DNA of 64,000 bases, taken from positions 248,001 to 312,000 of the forward strand of contig MCGO01000037.1 of the NCBI GenBank assembly GCA_002104985.1. The letters run 5' to 3'. This DNA is from Rhizoclosmatium globosum. Its lineage: Eukaryota > Chytridiomycota > Chytridiomycetes > Chytridiales > Chytriomycetaceae. The notes under the pieces are model-generated. The model made no database searches, had not been told where the DNA came from, and saw only the letters and a list, made by a program, of their open reading frames with translations. The translations under genes were made by a program, and so were the position numbers. Of the stretch, positions 11,151 to 23,300 are shown piece after piece (the first letter of the stretch is position 1; each line of letters begins with the position of its first letter).

Positions 11151-13967
11151 TCACTTAATCTTCCACGCACCCTTCTTGCGTTCACTTTTTGATACTTTCC
11201 GCATCATACCACCCAACCCTACAACATCTTCCCCAACACCACTATTACTACCAGCCCAAACAGAATGCCCACCACTCACTGTAGAAGCGACAGGAGACGC
11301 GAGTCCGTGCATATTCCTTGATCCTACCCCACTATCAGATCTCACATACCCAGCTTGGGGAACCTCCACAGCCCGAGCTACCTGCTTGAACTGAGCAGGA
11401 AGGTCGGGAAGTGGTGGAAGCTCTTGAAGAGCCTCCTTCTTCCCACCACCACTACCCCAATTCGACAAACTACGGCGTAATAGATTCCCAGATGATGATT
11501 CTCCCCCCGAAGTACGAGTCTTTGAACTTGCCCGTCCTTCCTTCTTGATGGAAAGACTCTTCCACCAGTTGTTAGTAGTGCCGCTTGTACTCACCACCTT
11601 CTCCTTCACAACAGCAACCTCTTTCGTCCCAACACCAACATCACTGCTCCCTCCCCGATTCCTAAACCGTTCTAGAGCCGTCTCACTCCGTTCCACAACA
11701 ATATCTCCACCTCTCCCAACATCCTGCCTATCCACACTTCCACGCTCAACGCGCGACCCTCCATAACTCAAGCTCCTCCCAATACTCCTCATATCTTTCA
11801 CAGGCACAGGCACAGACTCTTCCACAGTTCGTATCCGCTGGACATCAACAGACCCGGCATCCCTCCGCTCCAAAGACCTCACCCCCTTCACATCCCCAAA
11901 CTCAGCCACAGCTCCCACGACCACCTCCCCATCCTTACTACTCTCAAAAAACGCGCTCACATTCTCTCCAACAACAGGCGGCTCAAGCGGAGTATACAAT
12001 TCAATATCCGCACGTGAATCAGCAGCTGTACTCAAACCCCGATCTCCTCCAATCACACTACTCGTCACAATATTAGAAACAATCGATTCTCCACGCGTAG
12101 ACAAGACACGACCACGACGCCCTCCAAGCGAGTCTTGTTCATCCATAGAGTCATAACAGACACCACCCACAGGAGAACTGCTTCGAGTGGATGTATCTCC
12201 CGCGTCTGCATCGTCAGTGAAACATGATTCCTCCTCCTCCTCCTCTCCTTCATCGTGGTTACTGGATGGCACAGGTTCCTCACCAGCCACATCATACATT
12301 TCCAAAATCTCTCGACTTTCAACCATAACATCATCAAGCATCTGACAACTCTTGACACCTCCTTGAGACATCTGTTGAATAAAATTAGCCATGTCTCCAA
12401 AGTATCCCAAAAAACATTTATAAACTCTCACCAAAGTATTCACGCGTCCACCCATCCCATGAGGAATAATATTCCCCTCCGCCCCTTTCTCTTTTCCAAT
12501 CTCTACTCCATTCACACTCCTCAATCCAACAACAACAGTAGCCAACCTCTGCATGACCGTCGGCCTCAACTCGACACCTTCCTTCGTCGAACCTCCTCCT
12601 GACAGTACATTAGCTAGCAACGAAGGCGGCACGTAGTCTTCTTGTGGTACACTGCTATTCACGACAGCAACACGAGGCGAGAGAATACCAGCAAGTCCAT
12701 TCACCACCGAATCTGTCGCTGTGGTTGTGCTTGTTACAGAAGTCGTGCCTCCAAATATCATGGCGCCAATATCAACACTTCCTTTCCGAATCTGATGAAG
12801 CACAGTACCAGCGGGTGGAGCGACAGAAGGAACACAAGGTACTTCAGCTACGGTGGAATCAGCGGAAGGCACTATCGCGGATGTAGAAAAAGAATCTTGA
12901 CGAATATCAATGACTTCTTCGTCCTTGCGAGAAGTCTCAAGGGCCTTGATGACCAACTCTGCCATACGAACATTCTCCTTTTGTGAGCGAGCCGTTTCTG
13001 TGAGGGATGCAGTGAGAGCTGGAAGAATGGTGGCACGGAGTGTAGACTCAAGTTTGTTGAGGGTGGCGGTGATTGGAGAGTGTTCATTTTGAGAAATGGG
13101 TTCAATCTTGGCACCCAGTTTCGACGCAATTTGTGACACGAGTGCAGTGACTGAATCGAGTTGACTGAAAGCAAGAGACAATTCTTCTTCAAGCTCCATT
13201 CGTCGTTCATTCGAATCAGTCAGTTCGTCCGTTGAAAGCCTCAATTCTTGCTGCAATGCAACTTGTTCATTCATGAGTCCTTTAATCACACTACGCGTGG
13301 CCAGTTTCGTGTCCTCTAGAGTTTGCTTCAGGTACTTGATTTCATCTTCCGGTGCAAGGGCAGTTGTAGGTTCAGCAGAAGCACTCAGGACCGGAATAGA
13401 GTCAGCCAAAAGCTCTGCTGTGACTGTCCTTGCCGGAACATGATGCACCTCCTTTTCAATGACTAAACGCGAGGAAAACTGGGGTGGCACGTAGATGCTC
13501 GAGAGTGGAATGTTCTCATCGTCGTCGTCGTCGTCGTCGTCATCAGCTTCAGACGGCAGCAGAATACTCGCAGCCGAGTACGATGGAGTCGCCTCCTCCT
13601 CACGCTCGCGCACTGGCACTTTCACGCAGAGTTTCGAGAGCGACGCGCGCTGGCTGTCGACGAGGGCGTCCATTGATTCGGCGTCGGACTCGTGCGATGT
13701 TCGAGCGTGGTTTGACGTGGACGAAATCAGAATACGGCCCGTCGGCGAAATCGGAGTTTGTGTTTTGGTGGCGGCGGCGGCGGCGATGGAGTCCGCGAGT
13801 GCCTGTTCAATGTCCGACAACGAACGAACCGTGTTTTGCGATGACGATGACGAGTGCGATGAGAGCCGATTTGTGAGGGATGCGGTGGTGTGGTTGTGGT
13901 TGTGGTTGGCTGGAGATAAGAGTGGTTGTTTGGTGAGAGAGGCAGGAGACGAGAGGCAGAGAGGCAA
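11151..13967 (-). CDS. large low-complexity protein with central coiled coil, function unknown
   Basis: One exon is open for about 938 codons. The N-terminal third is Ser/His/Asn rich and has a run of nine Asp residues. A clear coiled coil follows (EDEIKYLKQTLEDTKL onward, through EERRMELEEEL-like heptads to SLAFSQLDSVTALVSQIASK). The rest is Ser/Gly/Val rich with scattered basic clusters and a lysine-rich C-terminus (SKSERKKGAWKIK). I recognise no catalytic domain. The open frame begins without an ATG at 13967, so translation probably starts in an upstream exon. A candidate lies at 14133-14021, where ATGGAGAAGGTG opens a coiled-coil-like segment (EKVLAQLREKQDQRIASQ) ending at a GTGAGT splice site. 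The phase of that join does not fit perfectly, so the 5' end is unresolved. Confidence 0.65.
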   Translation of the reverse strand: MPLCLSSPASLTKQPLLSPANHNHNHTTASLTNRLSSHSSSSSQNTVRSLSDIEQALADSIAAAAATKTQTPISPTGRILISSTSNHARTSHESDAESMDALVDSQRASLSKLCVKVPVREREEEATPSYSAASILLPSEADDDDDDDDDENIPLSSIYVPPQFSSRLVIEKEVHHVPARTVTAELLADSIPVLSASAEPTTALAPEDEIKYLKQTLEDTKLATRSVIKGLMNEQVALQQELRLSTDELTDSNERRMELEEELSLAFSQLDSVTALVSQIASKLGAKIEPISQNEHSPITATLNKLESTLRATILPALTASLTETARSQKENVRMAELVIKALETSRKDEEVIDIRQDSFSTSAIVPSADSTVAEVPCVPSVAPPAGTVLHQIRKGSVDIGAMIFGGTTSVTSTTTATDSVVNGLAGILSPRVAVVNSSVPQEDYVPPSLLANVLSGGGSTKEGVELRPTVMQRLATVVVGLRSVNGVEIGKEKGAEGNIIPHGMGGRVNTLVRVYKCFLGYFGDMANFIQQMSQGGVKSCQMLDDVMVESREILEMYDVAGEEPVPSSNHDEGEEEEEESCFTDDADAGDTSTRSSSPVGGVCYDSMDEQDSLGGRRGRVLSTRGESIVSNIVTSSVIGGDRGLSTAADSRADIELYTPLEPPVVGENVSAFFESSKDGEVVVGAVAEFGDVKGVRSLERRDAGSVDVQRIRTVEESVPVPVKDMRSIGRSLSYGGSRVERGSVDRQDVGRGGDIVVERSETALERFRNRGGSSDVGVGTKEVAVVKEKVVSTSGTTNNWWKSLSIKKEGRASSKTRTSGGESSSGNLLRRSLSNWGSGGGKKEALQELPPLPDLPAQFKQVARAVEVPQAGYVRSDSGVGSRNMHGLASPVASTVSGGHSVWAGSNSGVGEDVVGLGGMMRKVSKSERKKGAWKIK

Positions 13968-14133
13968 GGGTGGTTCAAGTTGAAGTTAGTTCTTGGTTGG
14001 AATCAATGTGAATCAATAACTCACATTCACTGAATCTCGTTGTCTTTCTGCATTTGAACGCGATTCTTGGATTGTTTGACTCGCGATTCTCTGGTCCTGT
14101 TTCTCGCGTAACTGGGCCAACACCTTCTCCATC

Positions 14134-14513
14134 GGAACTGCTTTCTTGAAGAACTACCATGAGCAGCATTTGATGAAGGAGGCGATAGTGGTGGCGGATC
14201 ACTGGTCATTCGCGCTGTACAGTCCTGGGAGGGTATTGCTGAAGTCACGTTTGTTTTTTGTTTGTCACTTTTTGGCGGGATTCTTATTGCCTGACTGACA
14301 AGGGGAGTTTCCCAAGGCCTCTCGTTGTTTTAATTCGCTTTCATAGTATTCCTTAAAGAATAAATGGTTCAGAGACAACCATAGGAATGAAACAGATTGG
14401 CAATGTACCGGACAAGTACTTTAACTTGGAGACACTAAGATATGAGAATCAACTTAGTTAAGTAGTTGGGGTAGTAATTATCTAAACTATTACATAATAC
14501 CATAAGTGCCAAA
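14134..14513. other. intergenic, no gene seen
   Basis: 380 bases lie between the candidate first exon of the coiled-coil gene (minus) and the OMA1 start (plus). Short open stretches on the minus strand near 14140-14248 could be further 5' exon of the coiled-coil gene. The AT-rich part from about 14330 probably carries the OMA1 promoter. Nothing else is recognised. Confidence 0.4.
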
Positions 14514-15853
14514 ATGTTTCAACCAACTCGACGCTATGGCTTGGCAGCCTTTGCCCACCCGCGACCGCCCCAGCTGATTCGGACAACCCGTCCTGCCTTT
14601 CTTCCAACCAGTACCAGTGCAATATCGCATGGCTTCGTGCGGCACTACGCCGGCCCGTTTGTGCCGATTCTCCTCACAACCACCCGCACGGCCCTGACCG
14701 CCCTTCCGCTTCTCTATCGCTGGAACTTCTTTGAAAAGCACCCACTACTCCTCCGCCGGATCTCTCTCGCACTCGCATTTCTCGTGACGCCGGATTAGTC
14801 GTCCACTACGAACCACATCCAATGACACAACGAGCCCGTCTGATGCTCATTTCAGAACAAGATGAAATGGCAACGGCGGCGGAAGCATTCGAACTGCTCA
14901 AGCAGATGCACGGCCCGAAGCTTATCCACCCTTCACACCCAATCGTGAAGTCCACTCAACGAATCGTGGATCGACTGGTTGCTGTCGTTGGAAAGGACTT
15001 GCGGGAGTGGGAACTGTTTGTTATCGACGATCCAAATACTGTGAATGCAATGGTCTTGGCAACGGCAAGATCTTTGTATTCACTGGACTCCTTAATGCAC
15101 TGTGGGCCATGGACAATCAATACCAACAACAGCAACTGAAACCATCAAACTCATCAACTTCATGGTTTCAAGCTACGCTCAATTTCTTCTGGTCCCTCCG
15201 CTCTTCCCACCAACATCCGATACCCAGTACATTGAATCACATCCAATCTACATTGATTCGTTGGCCGCAGTACTTGCTCACGAAATGGCTCACGTGCTTT
15301 CAAGACATTCTGCTGAGGATATGGGAACAACACAACTGTTTCAAATCTTCCAGATGCAATTCACGCACACTCTACATCTTTTCCATTAACCTTCCATTCC
15401 TTGGCGACGTAGTCGGCCGAAGTGTCGACGTAGCTGCACCATACCTATCCACCCTTCCATACTCCCGACTCATGGAAATCGAAGCAGACGTGATTGGAAT
15501 ATTCCTAATGGCAGTCGTGAGTTACAACAACCTTTTACAAAAACTCTCGTTAACACTACAACAACAACAACACAAAATAAAAGGCCGGATACAACCCCCA
15601 ACGCGCCTCCCAATTCTGGCAACACCTCGCATCCCAAGACCTCGCCAACTCCCCAACCCACCCCTTCGCCGAATTCACATCAACCCACCCATCACACACC
15701 CACCGCGCAATCGAACTCGCAAAACACGAACCAGCCGCCTCCGAAATCTATAAAGCCCATAAACGAATCGAAGACGCTCTTAAATTAAACTTGGCCCGTG
15801 CGAAAAACAGTGGTAATACGGGGAAAAGTGTGAATCGGAGCTGGAGCATTTGA
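14514..15853 (+). CDS. OMA1: OMA1-type mitochondrial inner-membrane metalloprotease (M48), frame interrupted several times
   Basis: The reading pieces together as an OMA1 homologue. An Arg-rich N-terminus suits a mitochondrial presequence (MFQPTRRYGLAAFAHPRP). A hydrophobic segment follows, then MTQRARLMLISEQDE and DDPNTVNAMVL continuing as GKIFVFTGLL. The zinc motif HExxH is LAAVLAHEMAHVLSRHSAEDMG, and the third-ligand region is MEIEADVIGIFLMA. A 67-nt intron (15517-15583) separates this from AGYNPQRASQFWQHL and FTSTHPSHTHR. OMA1 is the stress-activated protease that cleaves inner-membrane substrates such as the Mgm1/OPA1 family. The frame shifts near 14790, 15060, 15220 and 15380. The first three are fixed by one extra base in a C or G run (VTP-GLVV, MVL-GNGK, H-PDTQY). 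Either the gene is decaying or the assembly is faulty. Confidence 0.75.
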
Positions 15854-16090
15854 ATCATGGGATGTATGAAGTTCTTGGCGAGTTTATTGGTGGGAAGGAT
15901 ACATTCTGGTACGCGAGGCGTGACTTTGATAAAGTGTTTATAGAGAGGAGTTTGAGGATTGTGGAGGAGTGAGGAAAGAGGAGGAAGAGGCTTCTCGGAC
16001 TAATGCAACGTAGTTTTGCTTTTGGTTTGTTTGATTGATTATATATAGGATGATAAAATATATGATGAAACTGAAGATGTCTTTGTTTTT

Positions 16091-19000
16091 TTAATGGTAT
16101 TTTCCTGTTGCCAGCCATTGTGCATAGGCTTCATATCTTGCTTCGTCTGTTTCCCCTTTACCCAATACTCCAGCTGTTGTGTCTCCCGAATAGTTTCCAA
16201 CTTTGCCACTCTGCTGGACATAATTTCGATATATCTCTTCATCTCGTTGATCAATCACAATCTGTAACGGAGCAGATGGATTTGGAAAAGCCGATTCCAC
16301 GTAGGATTTGAAGATTTCAAAGTCTGGATGACTTGCCGGCGTTGACCTTTTTGACGACGACAGCTTAGGAACTCGCATTGACTTCACTGGAGCCGGCTTA
16401 AACTGGGCGACATATCTGAACAAAATTTTGAATCTCGGCGAAACCTTCACAACAATCCTCCAACAAATACCTCTTATATCCTTAAACTCTCCAGCACTAA
16501 CAACAGGATCCAACAACCGCATCGACAACGCGCTTGTCGTCCACCAAGGAACCGGTTCAACCTCAGCAACCTCAACAACCACCTCCCCATCCCCATCATC
16601 CTCTTCATCAACCCCAAATGTCCCCCTTTAAGCCATTTGGCAACACCCTCCCCTTCAACGCCATAGATAACGAACCCGCCACACCCGCTTCCAAACGCGT
16701 GAGGACCAAGTCTATCCTGATACTCCAAGATCTGCGTCGTAGCATCCACGGCTCCGTTCCGAACAGCAAACGGACTTAAATCGAGGTCCCATGATCGTCC
16801 CCCGCGCCGCGAGATGCAGGGTTCATTGTGCTTGCGTAGAGGCGGTCAAATGATGTAAGGATATCTGGGCGGTAGTATTCTTTGAACGCGACGTCTGGTG
16901 GCGTTGTAGGGGAGAGTAGAGAAGCCATGGAGGTTCGAGAGTGGTTGGATCAGGGGGTGGAGAGGTATCTGGGTTGATCCACCATTTCTTGTAGCTTCGT
17001 TTCTTTGATTTTTTCAAGAGGTTGGGATCGTGGTGGAGGTATAGTCGGAGGGAAGGTCCCAAATCTTGGGACCGTTTGGAGTTGGGCGAAAGTTTCCCAG
17101 AAATAAGTTAATTGCGTATTGCTTTTCGGCGTCTAATTGGAAATGGTTTCAACATTTGGAGAGACATAGTCTCATACAAACCTGTGAATGAGTTGCTATA
17201 ATATCGCCTAATGCTTTCAATCATATCACGACTGTGACTTGTCCAATGTCCAATCTTTCGATACGTTTCCATGGTGTTTACCAAATGGGAACCTCCATAC
17301 TGCAACGCGATCGTATCTCCATGATCCTGATACATACTATTCAACAAATTCGCAGCATCACTATCAAACGGACGTGTGGAGATGCTATAACCCCCAAGGC
17401 ATACAACTGGTGTGCCAGAGCACACTTCCCAATCATAAACTGTGCTGCATTTGTTCGATCTAAGCAATCAATACAATTTGTCCGCGTGATTCCAGTTTGA
17501 AGACGTCCAAGAATCCGTGTAGGAAGTTTGGTGGAATCGCCTGCCTCAAGTTCTGCTCGACGGACCGCGTTCAAGTAAGGTTCTCGACCAGCGTGGAAAA
17601 ATCCAGTCATACCAAGACCCTATCACACGCTCAGCTCAATCGTTTCAGGAACAGTGAGGAGACTTACATCTTCCGCGATTCTCTCTAAACATGCCACGAC
17701 TTCCTGCGCGTCATCACTCTTGTTTGCTCGAGCCATGTCCCATTCAACATACACCATTTTCATTTCTTCCGGCAAGTGCGTGTTTAAATACGTCACAGCA
17801 TCACGGAATTCAGGGAGCAAGATTCCTTCACGCGGAGTCTTTTCTTTCGATTTGATCAAGTTGAGGACGATTATAGGATGTCCATAACGTTCGAAGAGGT
17901 CAGAAAAGTGTAAAGATGTCGCTGAAAAATATGGATCGACGTAGTTTACTGTTGCATTTGTTTAGCAAGTCTTTTAACTTACCACTCTTACATTCGATCG
18001 GCGGTTTAGGAGTCATTGTGAAATATCTTGTGACCAATATAACGGAATAGATCCTCGATGTTGTAAGAATGATGTGAAGGCAGGGTTGTCACCAAATCGA
18101 CTGTGTGGATACTCAAACAGCGTCGTATTCGCATCGTTCACAATTTGTTCTGTCTCGATTTCATTTGCAACGAATCCCTTTCTTGATGATAAGTTGACCA
18201 ATGGGAAACCAGGGTGCTTTACCTCATCATTCACACCTCGCTTCAAGAATCGAGCACCAGCAAAAAGCCTAGATCTCCTTGCAATCAGCGTCAAATAAAT
18301 ATCATGACCAAACACAGGAATCTTGGCTTGATCCACGAATCCATAATGATTGGCAAGCACCACACATTATTCAGGTCCTCAAATCCATTCCTCAGCAAGA
18401 AATTATTCCACATGAACATTTCATTGTACCGCTTGGTTTGTTGTTGATTCACGCACGTCATATTCCGCTGTAGGCTGTTTGTGATGTCATATGTATAGCT
18501 GAAGTAAAAGTTTTTGCTGAGGTCCACTTGGCAGAAAGATTGAATGTATCGAGCCTCTGAAGCATGTGAATGAGCGTGAGACAGAATTCAGGGAATGACT
18601 ACCATCGCTGCTCCTTGTCCTGTCAGAGAAACGTTCTGATGGACCTGATATCCCCAAGATAAGTGTATCATCGATATGATAGATATAGTGGCCTCCAATT
18701 AATGCAACAGCGCTCCGTTTCGTGATGAGAATCATGTAGTAGCCCTCCAAGAATTTGACGAATCCTGCAACTTCATCAGTCTCTCATCCAGACCGGATCA
18801 ATCAAATAGACATACCGACAATTCCAAAGCACGATGCAACTCTCCGCAGTCCACCCGTGGCAGCATTTCCCGATTCAATCATGGAAAGCAGTTCCATCAT
18901 TTCCTGGCGCGAGTAAAGCGTCTGGTCTTCAGTAACCGAAAGCGAGCCATTCGAGTCCAGCGTTCGATCTATTTTGAGGATGCGAAACGAGTCCTTTGAA

Positions 19001-19220
19001 GTATTAAGTATCAGAGTCCGAGTGTGCTTCAAGGGAAAGCAAAGGGTTCCAAACCTCATCGGCCCCGGATCCAACCATAAAGAACGCGCACGTGTTTCAT
19101 ACAGAGTTAATTTACTGGTTTCAATTATAAGTTCAAGGTTTGATGAGACGTGGAGCAAAAGACGCACCTGAGAAGCATTCGTTTCCCACGAAACTTGAAA
19201 CAAAAACCTCTTTCAAACAT
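16091..19220 (-). CDS. FIG4: FIG4-type polyphosphoinositide (SAC domain) phosphatase
   Basis: The multi-exon gene matches FIG4 end to end. It has [10 protein letters not shown] near the N-terminus, [32 protein letters not shown] and [20 protein letters not shown]. It also has [35 protein letters not shown] and the SAC active site [16 protein letters not shown] (CX5R), followed by [27 protein letters not shown]4 works with Vac14 and Fab1/PIKfyve to turn over PtdIns(3,5)P2 on endolysosomes. The first exon may be 19220-19168, or only 19178-19168 if the second ATG is used. Missing single bases are suspected at the YETRAR/FMVGSG join, at [15 protein letters not shown] and at QDIS/TMTPKPP. Each restores the family sequence. 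The candidate upstream ATG overlaps the BAP31 start on the other strand. Confidence 0.88.
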
Positions 19221-20054
19221 GTCCATTTTCAAGTACGCTGTCACTGTCTCTATTACTATTGCAATCGCTAATCCCTCGTTACCGCCCAGCCAATTGACCT
19301 ACTACGTCCTCCTCGCCGAACTAGGCATCTACCTGATCCTCCTCATCCCATTCACTTTCATTCCAATCCGTGCCCGCAAAGCCGCAATGGAGTTTGGCAA
19401 CAAAATCCTCAGAAACGAGACGGTTGTCTGGATCTCACGCATCATTTTGTTGCTTGTGGGTGGTGTGTTTGTCGACACGTTGCTCCGAATGCAGAAGTTG
19501 GATTCGGAATTGCACAGGCGCGATGAAGGGGACAACCATCATCATCACCATGAGTCTCCTTTGGGTGCGTGTTGTTTGTGTTGGTTGGGGACTTTGGGTA
19601 AGCGGCTAAAGTGTTGATTCACTCTCTTTGCACTCCAGAGGAGCTCCAGTTCAAATCAAAGTTGTTTTACTCTCAAAGAAACATGTACCTGTCCCTCATG
19701 TCCCTGTTCATGACCCTGTGAGTGCTTTTACCCATATTCCCCGCATCTTGATTCATTTCATTCACACGTGGAACTCACTTTTTCAATAGTGTAATCTACC
19801 GCCGCGTGAAGGACTTGTACCTCATTTTGCAATTGGAAGACTCTTCTGACAGCCAGAACACTACCATCAAGAACTTGAAGCAACAGTGTGAAGTCTTGAT
19901 TAAGGCTATGCCTGAGACCAAGAAGGCTGCCCCTGCCGCTGAAACTAAGACTGAAGCCACCACATCAGAGAAGACTGAGGAAGTAGAAGAGAGTGAAATT
20001 AAGGGAACCGCTTCTGATCCAACTGACGTTGGAGGAATCCGCAAGCGCAAATAA
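19219..20054 (+). CDS. BAP31: BAP31/Yet-family ER membrane protein
   Basis: Three exons (19219-19564, 19639-19717, 19790-20054) give 229 residues in frame. Three hydrophobic segments fill the N-terminal half: one near the start, LTYYVLLAELGIYLILLIPF, and one around ISRIILLLVGGVFVDTLL. A conserved ELQFKSKLFYSQRNMYLSL stretch follows, then VIYRRVKDLYLILQLE. The C-terminal tail is a charged coiled coil (TIKNLKQQCEVLIKAMPE) with Ala/Lys/Glu-rich sequence ending IRKRK, which resembles an ER-retrieval signal. BAP31 proteins act as ER cargo receptors and quality-control factors. A His-rich loop (HHHHHES) precedes the first intron. The start codon lies two bases into the candidate FIG4 start on the other strand, giving a shared CATG. 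Confidence 0.88.
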
Positions 20055-20316
20055 GCTTCTCAGCCGTGTTCTCTGTATTCGCCCTTCCGATTCATTTTTA
20101 TCAACTTGATGTTTATTCGAAAAAAAAGCTATATCTGGAGCTGATGACAAATATAATCCCGTTATCCATTACTTCCATTGAATCCAAAGTTTCAAATCAC
20201 AAACAAGACCCTCCATCAAACATTCAACAAAACAAGCCTCACAGAAACACGAAGAGAGTTTGTTTGAAACTCTTTTGGAATCAAAGCATTCCATTCAGCC
20301 TCAATATCCACCCTCC

Positions 20317-23300
20317 TCATTCAAACAATGACTTGGGAATCACATTTGGACGATGCTGACGCTGTCGGTTGTTTGTTTTTGCTTTCATAACTGTTGGTAC
20401 CGCGGCTGCAACATCCTCGTCATCAGCCTTTTCGTCCAAATTCAGAACCAATTTCTTGAGTTGCTTCTTTCTTCCATCTCAGCTTCCTGTTTCTGCTTTG
20501 TTGACAACACAAAAGTGCTATCTTGGGGTAACTCAACGGATTTTAGCTGGGAATCAATCAAGTTAGGATATTGTTACAACACAAAATCCCAACCATACCT
20601 GCTGCTTATTTCCCTTCTTGGTCAAGAACGAAAACACAACTCCATCCATCGGAGACGCAGCTGCAGCGGCAGAGGCAGCACTTCCACCTTGAAACGCAAC
20701 ACCTCTTTCACAGGAATAGCAACATCAAACGCCTGCGTCTTCTTATCAAACTTCCGACTCTCCAAACTCTCCTGCATCATCTTACTAAACTCCTTATCAA
20801 ACTCAGCCTCCAACTCCGCGTCCACTTCTCCTCCTTCGCTTCAGGCATATGAACCACAACATCTTCATCCCCTTCATCCTCCTCTTGAGAGCCCCCATCC
20901 TCCTCCTGAGACCCATCACCACCTTCCTCCCCATCGTCATCCTCCCCTCCAACACGACCCCACTCCTCCTCCCCATCATCCTCTTCCTCCTCAACAGGAA
21001 CTTCAACAGCCCCAACACGTGCAACAACAAGCGCATTAAACTTCTCCACAGCCTCGTCATAACTCGTGCACAACTTCCATTTCGGCCGTAACAAGTCAAA
21101 CAGCTCAACCATCAGGAACTCAACGTCCATACTCAGACGCGGTTTGCAGTGTAAATAGACTTGCAGGAAACACAGGAATTCATCGAGTTTTGCGGCGAGA
21201 GGGCCGCGGTCGAAGCATTGGCCGCATGTTTCGAGGAGGAGACAGCAGAGACGGACACGGAAAAAGTCGTGTGGTGCGTCGAGGGGACTGTAGACGCCTG
21301 GCTCGGGGAAAGGAGAGTCTATGCCGTTTTCAGTAAAATTAGCACACGTCAATAGCGAGTTAATCCATACCGTATCCAAACCGTAACAAAAAGTACAGAG
21401 AATCAAACACGACACTACTCTCAATCAACCTATAGTTATACAACTCCCCAAGGAACCGCACAGTACTAACACGTTTCTGATTATGTTTGAACAGATTACT
21501 CTCCAATCCAAGACGCATCTCTTCCAAACACTGATCCACAACAGCAACTCCAAACTCAGGGTAATACCGCGACAATTCAAACGCCAAAAACGCGAGGACA
21601 TGCAAGTTACTGAATTTAACTTTCCAGCATTTGAAGAACGGCTTTTGGATGAGAGACACGGTTTCTGGGTCGTTCCAGTTGAACATTCGAAGTTGTTTTA
21701 GGATCCGTTCGCTTGTTTTCTTGGAGAGGTCGAGGTAAAATAGTTTGCGAATGTATAGTTCCAAAGGTGGACGCTCTTTTTGTTGGACCGCAGTTTTTTC
21801 AGGTGGATTGCAGACGTAAAAGGCGTTGTCGATGAGAAGGGAAAGTCGGGAATCTAAATTCAAGGCGGTTTTCTTCTTCATCATGATTTCAAGCTGAGGA
21901 ATACATGCAAACAGTAGTGAGTAACGCAATCTGACAATCATAAAACAAAGAAGAACATACCACATTCCCAGTTGGTCGACTTGTTTCAGGAGTCTTGTAC
22001 AAATACCGTCCACAGACTTCAAGCATACTACACACAGCTTCAATATTATGGTTCGTGAACTCTCCAGCATGACTTTGAAAAAGTGGAATGTAACGTGGTA
22101 TTCAGGGACAGAGAACTTGGTCAGTTCTCCAATAAACCGAACGACTTTGATCTTTTCTTCGACAAAGGTGCGATCGGTTTTACGTTGATGGTAGTGGAAC
22201 TCTTTTCGAGCTGTATATTGATTACATTAAGAATTCAATGGTATGGGTGTATGTATGAGCTTACCAAGGCAATCAAAGACGTTGCAATCTCAGGCATGAA
22301 AGGATTCAAGGTGGCAATCAGCCGAGAATAATATGGTAAGATATCAAGTCGTTGACGAGGAACAGCAAAAAGTGTCTTGACCAAACGTTTTCGCATATTC
22401 TTGGTGTTGATGTAACAAAATTCAACTGCGAGTTTATCAATCGCTTCCGTACTCAGTGCATTCGGAAGCCCATTGAAAAAGGCATCCACTTGTGTTTTCT
22501 AGTAGCGGAGGCATCTTTTGGTCCTCATCGCCGCGACATCATCTAAATCCATTTCCCCAGATTCAATAACGGACTGCTTTCTTCATCCGCTTCATCAGAT
22601 TGTTGTTGTGAGTCATCAGTGCCGTTTGATACTTGAATGACATTATTCAGTAGTTCCAAATCCGCTGCAGATGGGGCAGCTGGCTTTTCTGCTTTTCACC
22701 AAGCAGAATAGCTGGAACTACGTCTTTGAGATCAATCACATCTTGATAAAACGATCGAGATTCTTCGTCTTCCCAAGGTCCTCCAAGTAGTGCTTCCTAT
22801 TTGGTGAAAGGTGGTTAGCATTCTAATTCCTATACCAGTACATTTTCACCTCATCGTCTCCCTCTGCGCGTCCATTGACGTTTAAACCAATACTCAGCTT
22901 TCCAGCCAGGGAATCCTCAGGTTCTGGAAGGTCGGGCATCTCCAAGCCAAGATGATTCGACATGGATTGTACATTCTTGAGTAATGCTTCGTACACTTTC
23001 GATGCTTTCTGAAATCTCTCTTGTCGCTCTTCTGAGACTTCACCACGAGCGACAGCATGTTCATAGTTTGAAACTTCAGCTTTTTTGATATATTTGTGCA
23101 TCTTGACGAGGTGTTTTGAGACAGCAGCGTAGTAATCTGCAAGTATTTGTTTGACTTGGGCACGAACATTATCTGGAACCAGAGACTCCTACAATGTAAT
23201 ACCTATGAGCGCGTTGGATGAGAGAGAACAAAGACTACCTCAGTCAGAGCCTTATCCGCCAGAATCAACTGCTCATACGATTTGCAGAATGTGACGGCAA

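Noticed and set aside
12065..14000. Plus-strand and alternate-frame ORFs opposite the large coiled-coil gene
   Set aside because: They shadow the 2.8-kb minus-strand exon and show no independent domain.
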